Source of the DNA: UBA7703 sp963667195
Lineage (GTDB): Bacteria > Bacillota > Clostridia > Christensenellales > CAG-138
Reading direction: 5' to 3'
NCBI GenBank assembly: GCA_963667195.1
Contig: OY762962.1
Location: 1,674,001-1,738,000 of the forward strand
Length of the DNA stretch: 64,000 nucleotides
Position numbers and translations under genes: made by a program. Below are positions 53,075 through 61,911 of the stretch, in pieces. The stretch's first letter is position 1, and the number at the start of each line of letters is the position of its first letter. The notes beneath the pieces are model-generated. The model was not told the origin of the DNA and did no database searches. It worked only from the letters and a program-made list of their open reading frames with translations.

Positions 53075-53436
53075 ACATCAATCAGCTGGAACAAAACGGA
53101 GTTATCATCGCGCAGGTCGAAAGCCAAAAGACGCTGATCACCGACGTGCAGTCTGCGCTGGACCTGATGGCGACTGTCCGCTACGAAACCGGCGCCGACC
53201 GAATGATATTGCCCAAGGCCGCGCTGGACGAGCGATTTTTTGTGCTCAGCAGCGGGCTTGCGGGAGATATCCTGCAGAAATTCGTCAATTATCAGCTCGT
53301 GGTCGCCATCGTCGGGGACTATTCGGGCTATACGAGCAAACCCCTGCGGGATTTCATCTACGAGAGCAACAACGGTAGCCATGTTTTCTTTGTGGCGACC
53401 GTTGAGGACGCGTTGGATAAGCTTTCGCACATATGA
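53071..53436 (+). CDS. DUF4180 family protein
   Basis: A 121-residue protein typical of DUF4180: IITDVQSALDLMATVRYETGADRMILPKAAL, FFVLSSGLAGDILQKFVNY, LVVAIVGDYSGYTSKPLRDFIYE and FFVATVEDAL. It is soluble, alpha-beta in look, and of unknown function. The ATGA overlap with the RluA gene shows translational coupling. Confidence 0.88.
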   Translation: MNINQLEQNGVIIAQVESQKTLITDVQSALDLMATVRYETGADRMILPKAALDERFFVLSSGLAGDILQKFVNYQLVVAIVGDYSGYTSKPLRDFIYESNNGSHVFFVATVEDALDKLSHI

Positions 53437-53442
53437 CGTAAA

Positions 53443-53468
53443 AAAGCCGCGCCCGCAGGCACGGCTTT
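53443..53468 (+). terminator. intrinsic terminator
   Basis: AAAGCCGcGCC-CGCA-GGCaCGGCTTT, with one internal mismatch. The T-tract is short. Confidence 0.6.
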
Positions 53469-53494
53469 GGAAGCGAAACGATGTTTTTCGAAAA

Positions 53495-54130
53495 TTAGAT
53501 GATGCCGAGCGGAATCAGCACCGCGAGCAGCACGATGTTGAGGCCGGCCAGCGAGATGATCCACTTCTTCTGCGTCTTGGGCTCCTTGTCGTAGATCAGA
53601 TAGCTCGCGAGGAAGAACGGGATATACGTCGTGATGAACACGGGAATCGCGCCCCACCACTTGTAGACCCAGATGAACGCGGGCGTGGAGGCGAGGAAAA
53701 TCTCGATCAGCGAGAAGAATAGCGCGCTGCCGATGGCAAACACGATGCGGTTGTTGATGCCGAGGATCTTCATGTCCTTGTTCGCGGGCAGCAGCTTCGA
53801 GGTAAAGCCCGCGACGGCGAACATCATCGACAGCTCCCAGCTCACGCCGATGAGCAGGATATAGCTCGTGCTCTCCGGTGAAACCGTCCAGAGCGCGTAG
53901 CCGGTGAAATAGCAGATTACGGCGTTTGCAATCTCGTAGAGCCAGTGCACGCTGTAGAGCATCAGCGCCGCCGCGATTGCCTTGTAGTTCTTCTTGTGGA
54001 TTTCGTCCACATAGATCATCACCACAAACGCGAGAATGGCGATGAACGTCCAGTTGAAGTTGGCTGTGCTGCGCACGGCGGCCTTCGCCAAATCCGCAAG
54101 CGGTTTGAGCCCGTCGTCTCCAAAGAGCAT
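53495..54130 (-). CDS. membrane protein, unknown function
   Basis: A 211-residue protein with six hydrophobic helices, including WTFIAILAFVVMIYV, YILLIGVSWELSMMFAVAG, IVFAIGSALFFSLIEIFLA and IPVFITTYIPFFLASYLIYD. The conserved-looking WELSMM, HWLYEIAN and SLIEIF carry glutamates inside helices. I know no function. ATG 54130 follows GGGAGGTAATTG; the longer frame upstream is unlikely. It is monocistronic. Confidence 0.75.
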   Translation of the reverse strand: MLFGDDGLKPLADLAKAAVRSTANFNWTFIAILAFVVMIYVDEIHKKNYKAIAAALMLYSVHWLYEIANAVICYFTGYALWTVSPESTSYILLIGVSWELSMMFAVAGFTSKLLPANKDMKILGINNRIVFAIGSALFFSLIEIFLASTPAFIWVYKWWGAIPVFITTYIPFFLASYLIYDKEPKTQKKWIISLAGLNIVLLAVLIPLGII

Positions 54131-54261
54131 GGAACAATTACCTCCCTGATGTATTTTTATCGCAAGCAATTGAATAAAATAAGTGGATGTGACTGGGTTC
54201 ATTTTAGCGCGATAGACAACAACTGTCAATTTAGAGTATTCATCTGAAAAGAGATATGTAC

Positions 54262-54298
54262 AAAAAAACAACCCCGCAGGATCGCTCCTGCGGGGTTG
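54262..54298 (-). terminator. terminator of the thioesterase gene
   Basis: CAACCCCGCAGGA/TCCTGCGGGGTTG, a 13-bp perfect stem followed by TTTTTTT on the minus strand. Confidence 0.9.
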
Positions 54299-54312
54299 CT
54301 GTTTTACGTGCC

Positions 54313-54708
54313 TTATGTTCGGAGTTTTGCCTGCGTCTTTTCCATGAACTTTTCGTTGTCCACGATAAAGCGCTCCTGCGTGCCTTCGCCGATGAGTCCC
54401 GCGTCGTCAAACGCGCGGCACTGGAACACGAGCCTGCGCCGGTCGATCTCGATGAGCTCCGTTTCGCAGTGCACGGTCATGCCGATGGGCGTCGCAGCGA
54501 GGTGCTTGACGTCGAGCCGCGTGCCGACCGTGGAGCTGCCCGCGGGAAGGAGTTGCTTGACGCTCTCCATCGCGCAATATTCCATCAGCGTGATCATGCA
54601 GGGCGTAGCGTAGACCGCGAGGCCTCCGCTGCCAAGCGCGCTTGCGATGTTCTTTTCGGTGACCAGTTCCTGTTGCGTACCGCGTACGCCGCGACTCAGT
54701 TCGCTCAT
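54313..54708 (-). CDS. hotdog-fold thioesterase, FlK type
   Basis: A 131-residue thioesterase. Residues T35, E43 and H69 have the same spacing (8 and 26) as the catalytic T42, E50 and H76 of fluoroacetyl-CoA thioesterase FlK, and the context YATPCMITLMEYCAM and HLAATPIGMTVHCETEL agrees. It hydrolyses a short acyl-CoA; real fluoroacetate specificity cannot be inferred. The ATG at 54708 follows AAAGGAA. Confidence 0.88.
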   Translation of the reverse strand: MSELSRGVRGTQQELVTEKNIASALGSGGLAVYATPCMITLMEYCAMESVKQLLPAGSSTVGTRLDVKHLAATPIGMTVHCETELIEIDRRRLVFQCRAFDDAGLIGEGTQERFIVDNEKFMEKTQAKLRT

Positions 54709-54811
54709 GGTGTGTTCCTTTCGCGGGAAAAGCATTCTTGCGCATTGCGCGCAGTTCTACGATAGGATACCGCGATTCGGGCTAAAACGCAACGGCAGGC
54801 GCGGGGAAAGA

Positions 54812-55564
54812 TCACTCGTAATCGACCACATCAACCCAGCGGAAGAGCAGCTCCCGTTCCTCCGGCTTACCCTTGACGGACTGGCTGGCGGCGACGATGG
54901 GAATCCACTTTTGCACGTATTGCCGCGGAGTTCCGCTCTTTTCGCAGAAGAGTTTGAGGTACGCTTCCGCCGTCTTGTCATCTCCCGCGAGGGAGAAGAG
55001 GAGGAAGGTTCTCGCGGCGTCCGCGCTGGCGTTGCCCTGCGTGGCATGCGACCAGTCGAGGATAAACGGCGTTCCGTCGTCGCGAATGATGATATTCGTC
55101 GGGTTAAAGTCCCCGTGGCAGAGCTTGTTGTGGCGCGGCATGGACTCTAGTAGTGTGTGCAGGTCGTATTTCGTCGCCGTTGGCAGCTCGGTCTGGATGA
55201 TCTTTCGATCCATCTTGTCACGAAGCCTCGGCAGCAGCGGGCAGATCTGGCGATGCATTTGTAGCTGGAGATCGACAAACTGCTCCAGATATTGCGCGTG
55301 CTTCTTCGGGTTTTCCGCCATCAGCTCAGCCAGCGTGCGCCCCGGGATATATTCGGAGACGATGTACCACTTGCAGTCCTCGGTCATGCCAACGCCGTAG
55401 AGCTTCGGCACGTTGAGCGCGGTCTCCTCCACGCGGGCGTGGTTGAGCGCCTCGTTGAGCACATCCGCCTTTTTGAATCCTTCGCCGAACACCTTGACGA
55501 CCGTGTCCCCGTCGCGATAGATCGTCTTGTTGGAGCGAAACGCGATTACATTCGATAAATCCAT
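54812..55564 (-). CDS. aminoglycoside phosphotransferase (APH)-like kinase
   Basis: The 250-residue protein has a kinase-like fold: WYIVSEYIPGRTL as hinge, the catalytic loop LCHGDFNPTNIII with its aspartate, and the metal-binding ILDWSHA. These kinases phosphorylate small molecules such as antibiotics, choline or sugars. The ATG at 55564 follows AAAGGAGAACACC; a second ATG 18 bases upstream is less supported. No resistance determinant sits nearby, so a housekeeping substrate is likely. Confidence 0.88.
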   Translation of the reverse strand: MDLSNVIAFRSNKTIYRDGDTVVKVFGEGFKKADVLNEALNHARVEETALNVPKLYGVGMTEDCKWYIVSEYIPGRTLAELMAENPKKHAQYLEQFVDLQLQMHRQICPLLPRLRDKMDRKIIQTELPTATKYDLHTLLESMPRHNKLCHGDFNPTNIIIRDDGTPFILDWSHATQGNASADAARTFLLFSLAGDDKTAEAYLKLFCEKSGTPRQYVQKWIPIVAASQSVKGKPEERELLFRWVDVVDYE

Positions 55565-55610
55565 GGTGTTCTCCTTTGTCATTTTGCTTTGGTGGGAAGA
55601 AAACGTTTTG

Positions 55611-55641
55611 GCGTCAGGCAGGATTTGATCCTGCCCGACAC
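55611..55641 (-). terminator. hairpin between adhE and the APH-like gene
   Basis: On the minus strand GTCGGGCAGGAT pairs with ATCCTGCCTGAC (one G-T pair) around CAA. The following GCCAAAACGTTTT is only moderately T-rich. A TATAAT at 55643-55648 (minus) may be the -10 of the APH gene, in which case the hairpin lies in its leader. Confidence 0.6.
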
Positions 55642-55682
55642 CATTATATCAGTCAATTGTATACTGTGGTTGGGTTGCCGCG

Positions 55683-58304
55683 TTACACGCGGACGCTCGT
55701 TCCATAGTAGGCGTTGAGGTACATCTGTTTGATCTCGCTCATGAGCGGATAGCGCGGGTTAGCACCGGTGCACTGGTCGTCAAACGCCTGCTCGACCATA
55801 TCGTCGAGCCGAGCGAGGAAGTCCTCTTCCTTGATGCCGTAGTCGCGGATGGTCTTCTTGATGCCGACGCGCTCCTTGAGCGTATCGAGGGCTGCAATCA
55901 GCGCCTCCACCTTGTCCTCATCCGTCTTACCCTTGAGACCGAGGGCGTCTGCAACCTCCGCATAGCGTGCGAGGGTGTGCGGGTGGTCGTACTGCGAGAA
56001 CGCGCCCATCTTGACCGGAACGTCCGTGGCGTTGAAGCGGATGACCTCGTCGATCATCAGCGCGTTGGCAACGCCGTGCGGGATGTGGTGGAACGCGCCG
56101 AGCTTATGCGCCATGCTGTGGCAAACACCGAGGAACGCGTTGGCAAACGCCATGCCCGCCATGGTCGCCGCATTCGCCATCTTTTCACGCGCGACGGGAT
56201 CGTTGGGCCCGTTGTCGTAGGCGCGGGGCAGATACTCGAATATCATCTTGAGCGAGCGCAGCGCCGTGCCGTCGGTAAAGTCCGTGGCGAGCATGCTGGC
56301 GTATGCTTCGAGATTATGCGTGACCGCGTCGATGCCGCTGGCCGCCGTGAGGCCCTTGGGCGCATTCATCATCATGTCCGCGTCCACAATCGCCATATCC
56401 GGCATGAGTTCGTAGTCCGCCAGCGGGTATTTCACGCCGCTCGTTTCGTCGGTGATGACCGCAAACGGGGTGACTTCGCTGCCCGTGCCCGCCGTGGTCG
56501 GAATCGCGATAAAGTACGCTTTTTCGCCCATCTTCGGGAAGGTGTAGACGCGCTTTCTAATGTCGGCAAAGCGCATCGCCATGTCCATGAAGTCCGCTTC
56601 GGGATGCTCATACAGCACCCACATGATCTTTGCCGCGTCCATCGCGGAGCCGCCGCCGAGGGCGATGATCACGTCAGGCTTGAAGGAAGCCATCTGCTTT
56701 GCGCCTTCGCGGGCGCTCGCCAGCGTAGGATCAGGCAGAACGTTGAAGAAGGTTTCGTGCGCTAGCCCCATTTCGTCGAGTTTGTCCGTCACAGGCTTGG
56801 AGTAGCCGTTTTCGTAGAGGAAGGTGTCGGTTACGAGGAACGCGCGCTTCTTGCCGAGGGTGTCCTTCAGTTCGCTGAGCGCAACCGGCAGGCTGCCCTT
56901 CTTGAAGTAGACTTTATCGGGCGTGCGGAACCAAAGCATATTCTCTCTCCTCTCGGCAACGGTCTTGATGTTTAAAAGGTGCTTGACGCCAACGTTCTCG
57001 GAAACCGAGTTTCCCCCCCAGCTGCCGCAGCCGAGCGTGAGCGACGGCGCAAGCTTGAAGTTGTAAAGGTCTCCGATGCCGCCGTGCGAGGAGGGGGTAT
57101 TCACGAGAATACGGCAGGTCTTCATGCGGCTCGTATAGGCAGCAAGCTTTTCCTTCTGCGTCACGGGATCGAGGTAGACGCTCGCGGTGTGGCCGTAGCC
57201 GCCGTCTGCGATCAGGCGCTCCGCCTTCTGCAGCGCGTCCTCAAAGTCCTTGGCGCGATACATCGCGAGCACAGGGGAGAGCTTTTCATGCGCAAACTCT
57301 TCGGAGGGTTCTACGCACTCGACTTCGCCGATGAGAATCTTCGTCTTCTCCGGAACCGTCACGCCCGCAAGCTTTGCGATGGTGAAGGCGGATTGACCCA
57401 CGATCTTTGCGTTGAGAGCGCCGTTGATGACGATGGTCTTGCGCACCTTTTCGATTTCGTCCGCCTTGAGCAGATAGCATCCGCGCTCAGCAAACTCTTT
57501 TCGAACTTTGTTGTAGATGGAATCAACCACGATGACCGCCTGTTCGCTGGCGCAGATCATGCCGTTGTCGAAGGTTTTGCTCAGTATGATCGAGCTCACC
57601 GCGGAAAGAATGTCCGCCGTGTCGTCGATGATGGCGGGCACGTTGCCGCTGCCGACGCCGATGGCGGGCTTGCCGCTGCTATAGGCGCTCTTCACCATGC
57701 CGGGGCCGCCGGTCGCGAGGATGCAATCCGCTTCCTTCATCGCGAGGTTGGTCAAATCCAGGCTCGGCACGTCCACCCAGTCGATGATGCCTTCTGGTGC
57801 TCCTGCGGCAACTGCCGCTTCGAGCACGATGCGCGCGGCTTCAATCGTCGCGCGTTTTGCGCGGGGATGTGGGCTGATGAGGATGCCGTTGCGCGTTTTG
57901 AGCGCAATCAGCGTCTTAAAGATCGCGGTCGAGGTCGGGTTCGTGGTCGGGATGACCGCCGCGATGACGCCGAGAGGCTCCGCAATGCGCTGGATGCCAT
58001 AGGCTTTGTCTTCTTCAATCACACCGCAGGTCTTGGTGTCACGGTATGCGTGATAAATATATTCGGAAGCGTAGTGGTTCTTGATCACCTTGTCCTCCAC
58101 AACGCCCATGCCGGTTTCTTCCACGGCGAGCTTCGCCAGCGGAATCCGCGCCTTGTTGGCGGCGGTTGCGGCGGCGAGAAAAATCTTGTCCACCTGTTCC
58201 TGTGTGTAGGTGGCAAATGTGCGCTGCGCTGCGCGGAGGCGGTCAAATGCGCTCTCCAATGCTTCTACGCTGTCAATCGGGGTTCTTGTCGTCGTATTCG
58301 TCAT
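55683..58304 (-). CDS. adhE: bifunctional acetaldehyde-CoA/alcohol dehydrogenase
   Basis: An 873-residue AdhE that turns acetyl-CoA to ethanol, a mark of fermentation. The N-terminal aldehyde dehydrogenase domain has the catalytic cysteine in DNGMICASEQAVIV; the C-terminal iron alcohol dehydrogenase domain shows IALGGGSAMDAAKIMW, TAGTGSEVTPFAVI and the iron-binding FHHIPHGVANALM. AdhE usually forms long spirosomes. ATG 58304 has GAGGAG nine bases upstream; an ATG three codons earlier abuts that site. A long structured leader precedes it. Confidence 0.96.
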   Translation of the reverse strand: MTNTTTRTPIDSVEALESAFDRLRAAQRTFATYTQEQVDKIFLAAATAANKARIPLAKLAVEETGMGVVEDKVIKNHYASEYIYHAYRDTKTCGVIEEDKAYGIQRIAEPLGVIAAVIPTTNPTSTAIFKTLIALKTRNGILISPHPRAKRATIEAARIVLEAAVAAGAPEGIIDWVDVPSLDLTNLAMKEADCILATGGPGMVKSAYSSGKPAIGVGSGNVPAIIDDTADILSAVSSIILSKTFDNGMICASEQAVIVVDSIYNKVRKEFAERGCYLLKADEIEKVRKTIVINGALNAKIVGQSAFTIAKLAGVTVPEKTKILIGEVECVEPSEEFAHEKLSPVLAMYRAKDFEDALQKAERLIADGGYGHTASVYLDPVTQKEKLAAYTSRMKTCRILVNTPSSHGGIGDLYNFKLAPSLTLGCGSWGGNSVSENVGVKHLLNIKTVAERRENMLWFRTPDKVYFKKGSLPVALSELKDTLGKKRAFLVTDTFLYENGYSKPVTDKLDEMGLAHETFFNVLPDPTLASAREGAKQMASFKPDVIIALGGGSAMDAAKIMWVLYEHPEADFMDMAMRFADIRKRVYTFPKMGEKAYFIAIPTTAGTGSEVTPFAVITDETSGVKYPLADYELMPDMAIVDADMMMNAPKGLTAASGIDAVTHNLEAYASMLATDFTDGTALRSLKMIFEYLPRAYDNGPNDPVAREKMANAATMAGMAFANAFLGVCHSMAHKLGAFHHIPHGVANALMIDEVIRFNATDVPVKMGAFSQYDHPHTLARYAEVADALGLKGKTDEDKVEALIAALDTLKERVGIKKTIRDYGIKEEDFLARLDDMVEQAFDDQCTGANPRYPLMSEIKQMYLNAYYGTSVRV

Positions 58305-58627
58305 TTTCTCCATCTCCTCTTGTCTTCCTCAATCATACAGATGAATTCCTGTTCTCAAGGGGGCTCGTGCCGTCGTTGGTTCGCAGCCTGCCCGCCGCGG
58401 AAGCGGCAACGAACCCGCTTGAGTGTTGGTGCGAGTGTCGATCCCGTAAGATCGAATCCGCGTTTCGTCCGAGTTTCGTTTCGAGATTACTTCCGAAACT
58501 GCTCAGAACGTTTGTTGGTCGAAAGGGCACTTTTCGGCTTGGTTTTCCGGATTGGCAGCCTACCCGCCGTCCGAATCCGTTGCTGGGAATCACCGAATGC
58601 TTTCTTTCTGTCTCTATACTACGATAG
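58305..58627 (-). ncRNA. possible structured leader RNA of adhE with tandem motif
   Basis: The 540-base gap upstream of adhE has two related blocks. In minus-strand order, CGGATT..GGCGGGTAGGCTGC..AATCCG (about 58551-58580) and GGTTCG..GGCGGGCAGGCTGC..CGAACC (about 58377-58413) share the 15-mer CGGCGGG(T/C)AGGCTGC inside stems whose sequences differ. The second block is enclosed by CTCAAG/CTTGAG. This suggests a conserved RNA motif present twice. No known class was recognised, and the gap carries no credible gene. Confidence 0.4.
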
Positions 58628-58692
58628 GTAAGGGTACATGAGAAGGCAGAAAAACGGAATATCAGTATATTAATATCGATATAATAATATCT

Positions 58693-58726
58693 ATTATAAC
58701 ATCGCGCATCGCGAATTATAACATCG
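58693..58726 (-). promoter_or_regulatory. twin extended -10 promoters of adhE
   Basis: Two copies of CGATGTTATAAT on the minus strand (58693-58704 and 58715-58726), 22 bases apart, each contain an extended -10 TGtTATAAT. The surrounding sequence is very AT-rich. Transcripts would carry leaders near 380-400 nt. No Rex-type operator was found. Confidence 0.6.
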
Positions 58727-58820
58727 ACGGCGGTTTTCTGCGATGCACCTCCTTTATCGGCTGGAAATGATGGCTGGAACCGCCCGGCGTGAGCCGGGAT
58801 AATCTAAAACGTAAATAAAA

Positions 58821-58842
58821 ACACCCGGCGGTAGCCGGGTGT
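58821..58842 (-). terminator. terminator of the lysR gene
   Basis: ACACCCGGC-TACC-GCCGGGTGT on the minus strand, followed by TTTTTA. Confidence 0.9.
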
Positions 58843-58851
58843 ATGATTCCG

Positions 58852-59784
58852 TTATTCCTGAATGATCCTCTGCGCGGATTCGCGGAGCTTTTCGATCATC
58901 AGCCGATCGAGCCGCGAGAGATGATAGCCCGCGCGGTAGATCAGCACATCGCGGTAGAGATTGCCGGACAGATCGACGCGCCGCTGCACCAGCTGGAAGC
59001 GATCCAGCACATCCTGCGGCATCGGCGAGGCGATCGTATAGGCGGTGTTCAGCCTGCTGATGAGCTCCAGTTGGCTTGCGCGTTCATACACCGTGATGGT
59101 GTTCTTCGCCTCGATGGCCTGCGCAAGCTCGCGCGCCTGGTTGACCGGAAGCGCGGGAATCGACGCGTCGCCATAGAGCACCTCGGTGCAGCATGCCAGA
59201 TCGCGATTGGAGACGACCTGCAGATTGGCCAGCGCGTTCTGTGCGCTGAGAATCACGACGCAGGCAAACTCCCAAACCGGCTCGTACACCAGCGAACGCT
59301 CCGCCAGCGTGTTGAGATAGTTTGGCTCGTAGATGGTTTGATAGCGAATCACGCCGAGCTGATTGACACCGTTTGCCACCTGCTTGATCGTGCGCATCGC
59401 GCCCGCCTCGCGGTAGTCTATGCTGTAGTCCGCATCCGGTCCTAGCGAAAGTATCACCTCGGTGAGCGCCTGGGAAACATAGCTCGCGCGCGGCGCGCAG
59501 AGGTCGAAGCGCGTCTTCTTTTCGTCGGACTTCTTATAGAGCGCTTCCATCTCCGCAATCTGCGAAAGAATGCTGCGCGCATAGCCCAGAAATTCGCGTC
59601 CCTTCTCGGTCGGGACAACGCCCTTTGCCGTGCGGTCAAAGATTGCAATGCCGAGGTCGTCCTCCAGTTCGCGGATGGACTTGCTCAGATTCGGCTGGTT
59701 CATATAGAGGTTTTCCGCAGCCTTGCTGATGGAGCCTGTTTTTTCTACCTCGACGGCGTATTTCAACTGCAACAGGTTATTCAT
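58852..59784 (-). CDS. LysR family transcriptional regulator
   Basis: A 310-residue LysR regulator: N-terminal HTH (LQLKYAVEVEKTGSISKAAENLYMNQPNLSKSIRELEDDLGIAIFDRTAKGVVPTEKG) and an effector domain from residue 90. It sits 57 bases downstream of an amidohydrolase in the same direction, and its operon position suggests it controls that gene. It also ends next to the adhE promoter region. Effector unknown. Confidence 0.93.
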   Translation of the reverse strand: MNNLLQLKYAVEVEKTGSISKAAENLYMNQPNLSKSIRELEDDLGIAIFDRTAKGVVPTEKGREFLGYARSILSQIAEMEALYKKSDEKKTRFDLCAPRASYVSQALTEVILSLGPDADYSIDYREAGAMRTIKQVANGVNQLGVIRYQTIYEPNYLNTLAERSLVYEPVWEFACVVILSAQNALANLQVVSNRDLACCTEVLYGDASIPALPVNQARELAQAIEAKNTITVYERASQLELISRLNTAYTIASPMPQDVLDRFQLVQRRVDLSGNLYRDVLIYRAGYHLSRLDRLMIEKLRESAQRIIQE

Positions 59785-59841
59785 GCGCTTCTCCTTTCCG
59801 CGCGGGGACAGGTCGGTTCGCTTTGTGTCATCATTCTTGTC

Positions 59842-61437
59842 TCAAACGCGCATCGCGCGCCCGGCAGTGGCAAACGCGGTCTCATCCAGCGCGTCGCCGT
59901 TGAGTACGAGTCGGCCGTTGACATATACGCGCTCGATGCCGAACGATTTGGACTGGTCGGGCTTCGTGCGCTTGAGTACGTCCTCATCAAACACCGTCAG
60001 GTCGGCATAATAGCCGGGCTTGACATATCCGCGCTCGGCAATCGAAAAACGATCCGCCACGGCGCCGGTCATCTTACGGATCGTGCGCGGCATGGTGTCG
60101 CCGCTTCCGTTGAGCGAAAGGTGCAGGAATTTCGGGAAGCAGTCGTAGATCGCGGGGTTCTGGATGCCGTGCTCCTCGACCCACGCGTCGGTCATATAGA
60201 GCACGTTGTCGTGGCGGGAGAGCGCGGAGATGATCTGCGGCGTGCTATACGGGCCCATGTTGACTCTGCCCGCAAAGTTGCTCTCTTCGCAGAGCATCAG
60301 GTAGGCGTCGAGGTCGTTCATCTTCTTTTCTTTGGCGATCTCGTGGACGGTCTTGCCTTCATAGTGCTCATATCCCGGCCCGATATAGGCGATCTGGATG
60401 TCGTCAAACCCGAATCCAAGCAGGAGGATGGAGGCATTTGCCAGCACGCGGAAGCGGAATTTGTTGACGAACTTGCGCTTGTCCGCGGGGCTCAGCGCCT
60501 GATACCACACCGGCATGATGGCGGTGATGACCGAAACGCCCAACAGCTCCGCGTAGATATCAAACATTGCGTCCACGCCGTTTTTGCGCATGCGCTCCAG
60601 AATTTCGACCAGCTCGTCCTTGCAGCGGAAGGAGTTTTTACCCACAAAGATCGCATGCGAATATTGCAGCTTGACGTTCAGCCCGCGCGTGATCTCCTCT
60701 AGCTCATCCAGCGCGCGCAGCAGGTGAGGCCTGCCCAACAGCTCCGGATACGCCATCGAGACGGCGGAGTTGGCGCGCGGGTGCACCGTCAGCGGGCGGT
60801 GATAGCGCGCGCAGAGCGCGGCAATCTTTTTCAGCTCCTCTTTCGGTGCGTAGAGGCCCGGCTCATACATGAGACCCAGCGAAACACCGCAGGCACCCTG
60901 CTTGAGGTTCTCTTCAAGCAACGCAAGCATATCCGCGGTTTCCGCCTCGGTCAGCGGGTGGTTATTGTAGCCCGTGCCGCTGGCGCGCGCGGTGCATTGC
61001 CCCACCAGCGAGGCGATATTCAACGGCGTATTGCCGTCGATTGCCGAGAAAAACGAGTTGATATCGGGATAGACGCCGGTTAAGTCTTCCATGTGGAACA
61101 GACCTGCGCCGATTTTGTCGAGATACGGGCTGTCGGGCGCAAATCCGGTCATGGAAAGCCCGCAGTTGCCGGTGATAAACGAGGTGATGCCCTGCCGCAC
61201 AAACGGCTCAAAGTAGGGTTTCGGGTCGTTTTTTGCCGCATACCAGTCGTTGTGCGAATGCGCGTCAAAAAAGCCGGAGGAAACGCTTTTGCCGGAGAGA
61301 TCGACGTGGGTGGCGCCTTCGCAAACGAGGCCTTGTCCAACGTCGAGGATGCGGTCGTCTTCGATCAGGATATCGCCTGAAAAAGCTTCCGCACCGGTTC
61401 CGTCGTAGATGCGACAGTGTTGCAGCAGTGTTTTCAT
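59842..61437 (-). CDS. N-acyl-D-amino-acid deacylase family amidohydrolase
   Basis: A 531-residue metal-dependent amidohydrolase of the D-aminoacylase/dihydroorotase type. The metal-binding HxH is in FFDAHSHND, and the C-terminal TIM-barrel cap ends in AERGYVKPGYYADLTVFD, followed by the beta-sandwich NGRLVLNGDA. Such enzymes deacylate N-acyl-D-amino acids or open cyclic amides. GGGAGAATTTTAGACAC precedes the ATG. It is upstream of a lysR gene in one operon. Confidence 0.87.
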   Translation of the reverse strand: MKTLLQHCRIYDGTGAEAFSGDILIEDDRILDVGQGLVCEGATHVDLSGKSVSSGFFDAHSHNDWYAAKNDPKPYFEPFVRQGITSFITGNCGLSMTGFAPDSPYLDKIGAGLFHMEDLTGVYPDINSFFSAIDGNTPLNIASLVGQCTARASGTGYNNHPLTEAETADMLALLEENLKQGACGVSLGLMYEPGLYAPKEELKKIAALCARYHRPLTVHPRANSAVSMAYPELLGRPHLLRALDELEEITRGLNVKLQYSHAIFVGKNSFRCKDELVEILERMRKNGVDAMFDIYAELLGVSVITAIMPVWYQALSPADKRKFVNKFRFRVLANASILLLGFGFDDIQIAYIGPGYEHYEGKTVHEIAKEKKMNDLDAYLMLCEESNFAGRVNMGPYSTPQIISALSRHDNVLYMTDAWVEEHGIQNPAIYDCFPKFLHLSLNGSGDTMPRTIRKMTGAVADRFSIAERGYVKPGYYADLTVFDEDVLKRTKPDQSKSFGIERVYVNGRLVLNGDALDETAFATAGRAMRV

Positions 61438-61526
61438 GTGTCTAAAATTCTCCCATTTTGATCCCGATCCTATGGTATCACAAACCGCGAAAAATGAGAA
61501 GTTCCCGAAGGACCGCCAGATAGAAT

Positions 61527-61555
61527 TTGACGTGAGATGGAAACCAAACTATACT
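61527..61555 (+). promoter_or_regulatory. promoter of the cobalamin-riboswitch transcript
   Basis: TTGACG (61527-61532)-N17-TATACT (61550-61555), directly before the riboswitch. Confidence 0.75.
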
Positions 61556-61571
61556 ATAACTAAATGAATAG

Positions 61572-61790
61572 CGTGTGCATCTGCGCCCGATGAGGGCGCC
61601 GGCGGAGAAACCGCCGAGGGAATACGGATGAGAATTCCGGGCTACCCCAGTAACCGTGAAGCGGACGAACGGACACAAAGCCACTGCATTACAGCGGGAA
61701 GGCGTCCTAGTAGGATGAAGCGAAGCCGGGAGACCTGTTTGCGTATGAGAAATACTCCTGGGGTGGAGTGAAGCTATAGGCGCGCCGACA
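61572..61790 (+). ncRNA. cobalamin (AdoCbl) riboswitch
   Basis: The conserved core is plain: AGCCACTG near 61679, GCGGGAAGGC near 61694, and the B12 box AAGCCGGGAGACCTG near 61724, with the GGTAACC-type region upstream. It precedes a substrate-binding protein and permease of a BtuF/BtuC-type importer and would shut their expression when adenosylcobalamin is plentiful. Confidence 0.93.
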
Positions 61791-61807
61791 GCACGCGGTT
61801 TTTTCAT

Positions 61808-61839
61808 TGCTCCCTCTCCTCAAAGAGCGGAGCATTTTT
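61808..61839 (+). terminator. expression-platform terminator of the riboswitch
   Basis: TGCTCC-CTCT/AGAG-C-GGAGCA stem followed by TTTTTATTT, between the aptamer and the first gene. Confidence 0.7.
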
Positions 61840-61911
61840 ATTTGCCTCCCGCTTGTCTCTATTCATTTGTATCGATTGATTGTATCAAGATCGAAAGGGA
61901 TGAACGACAAC

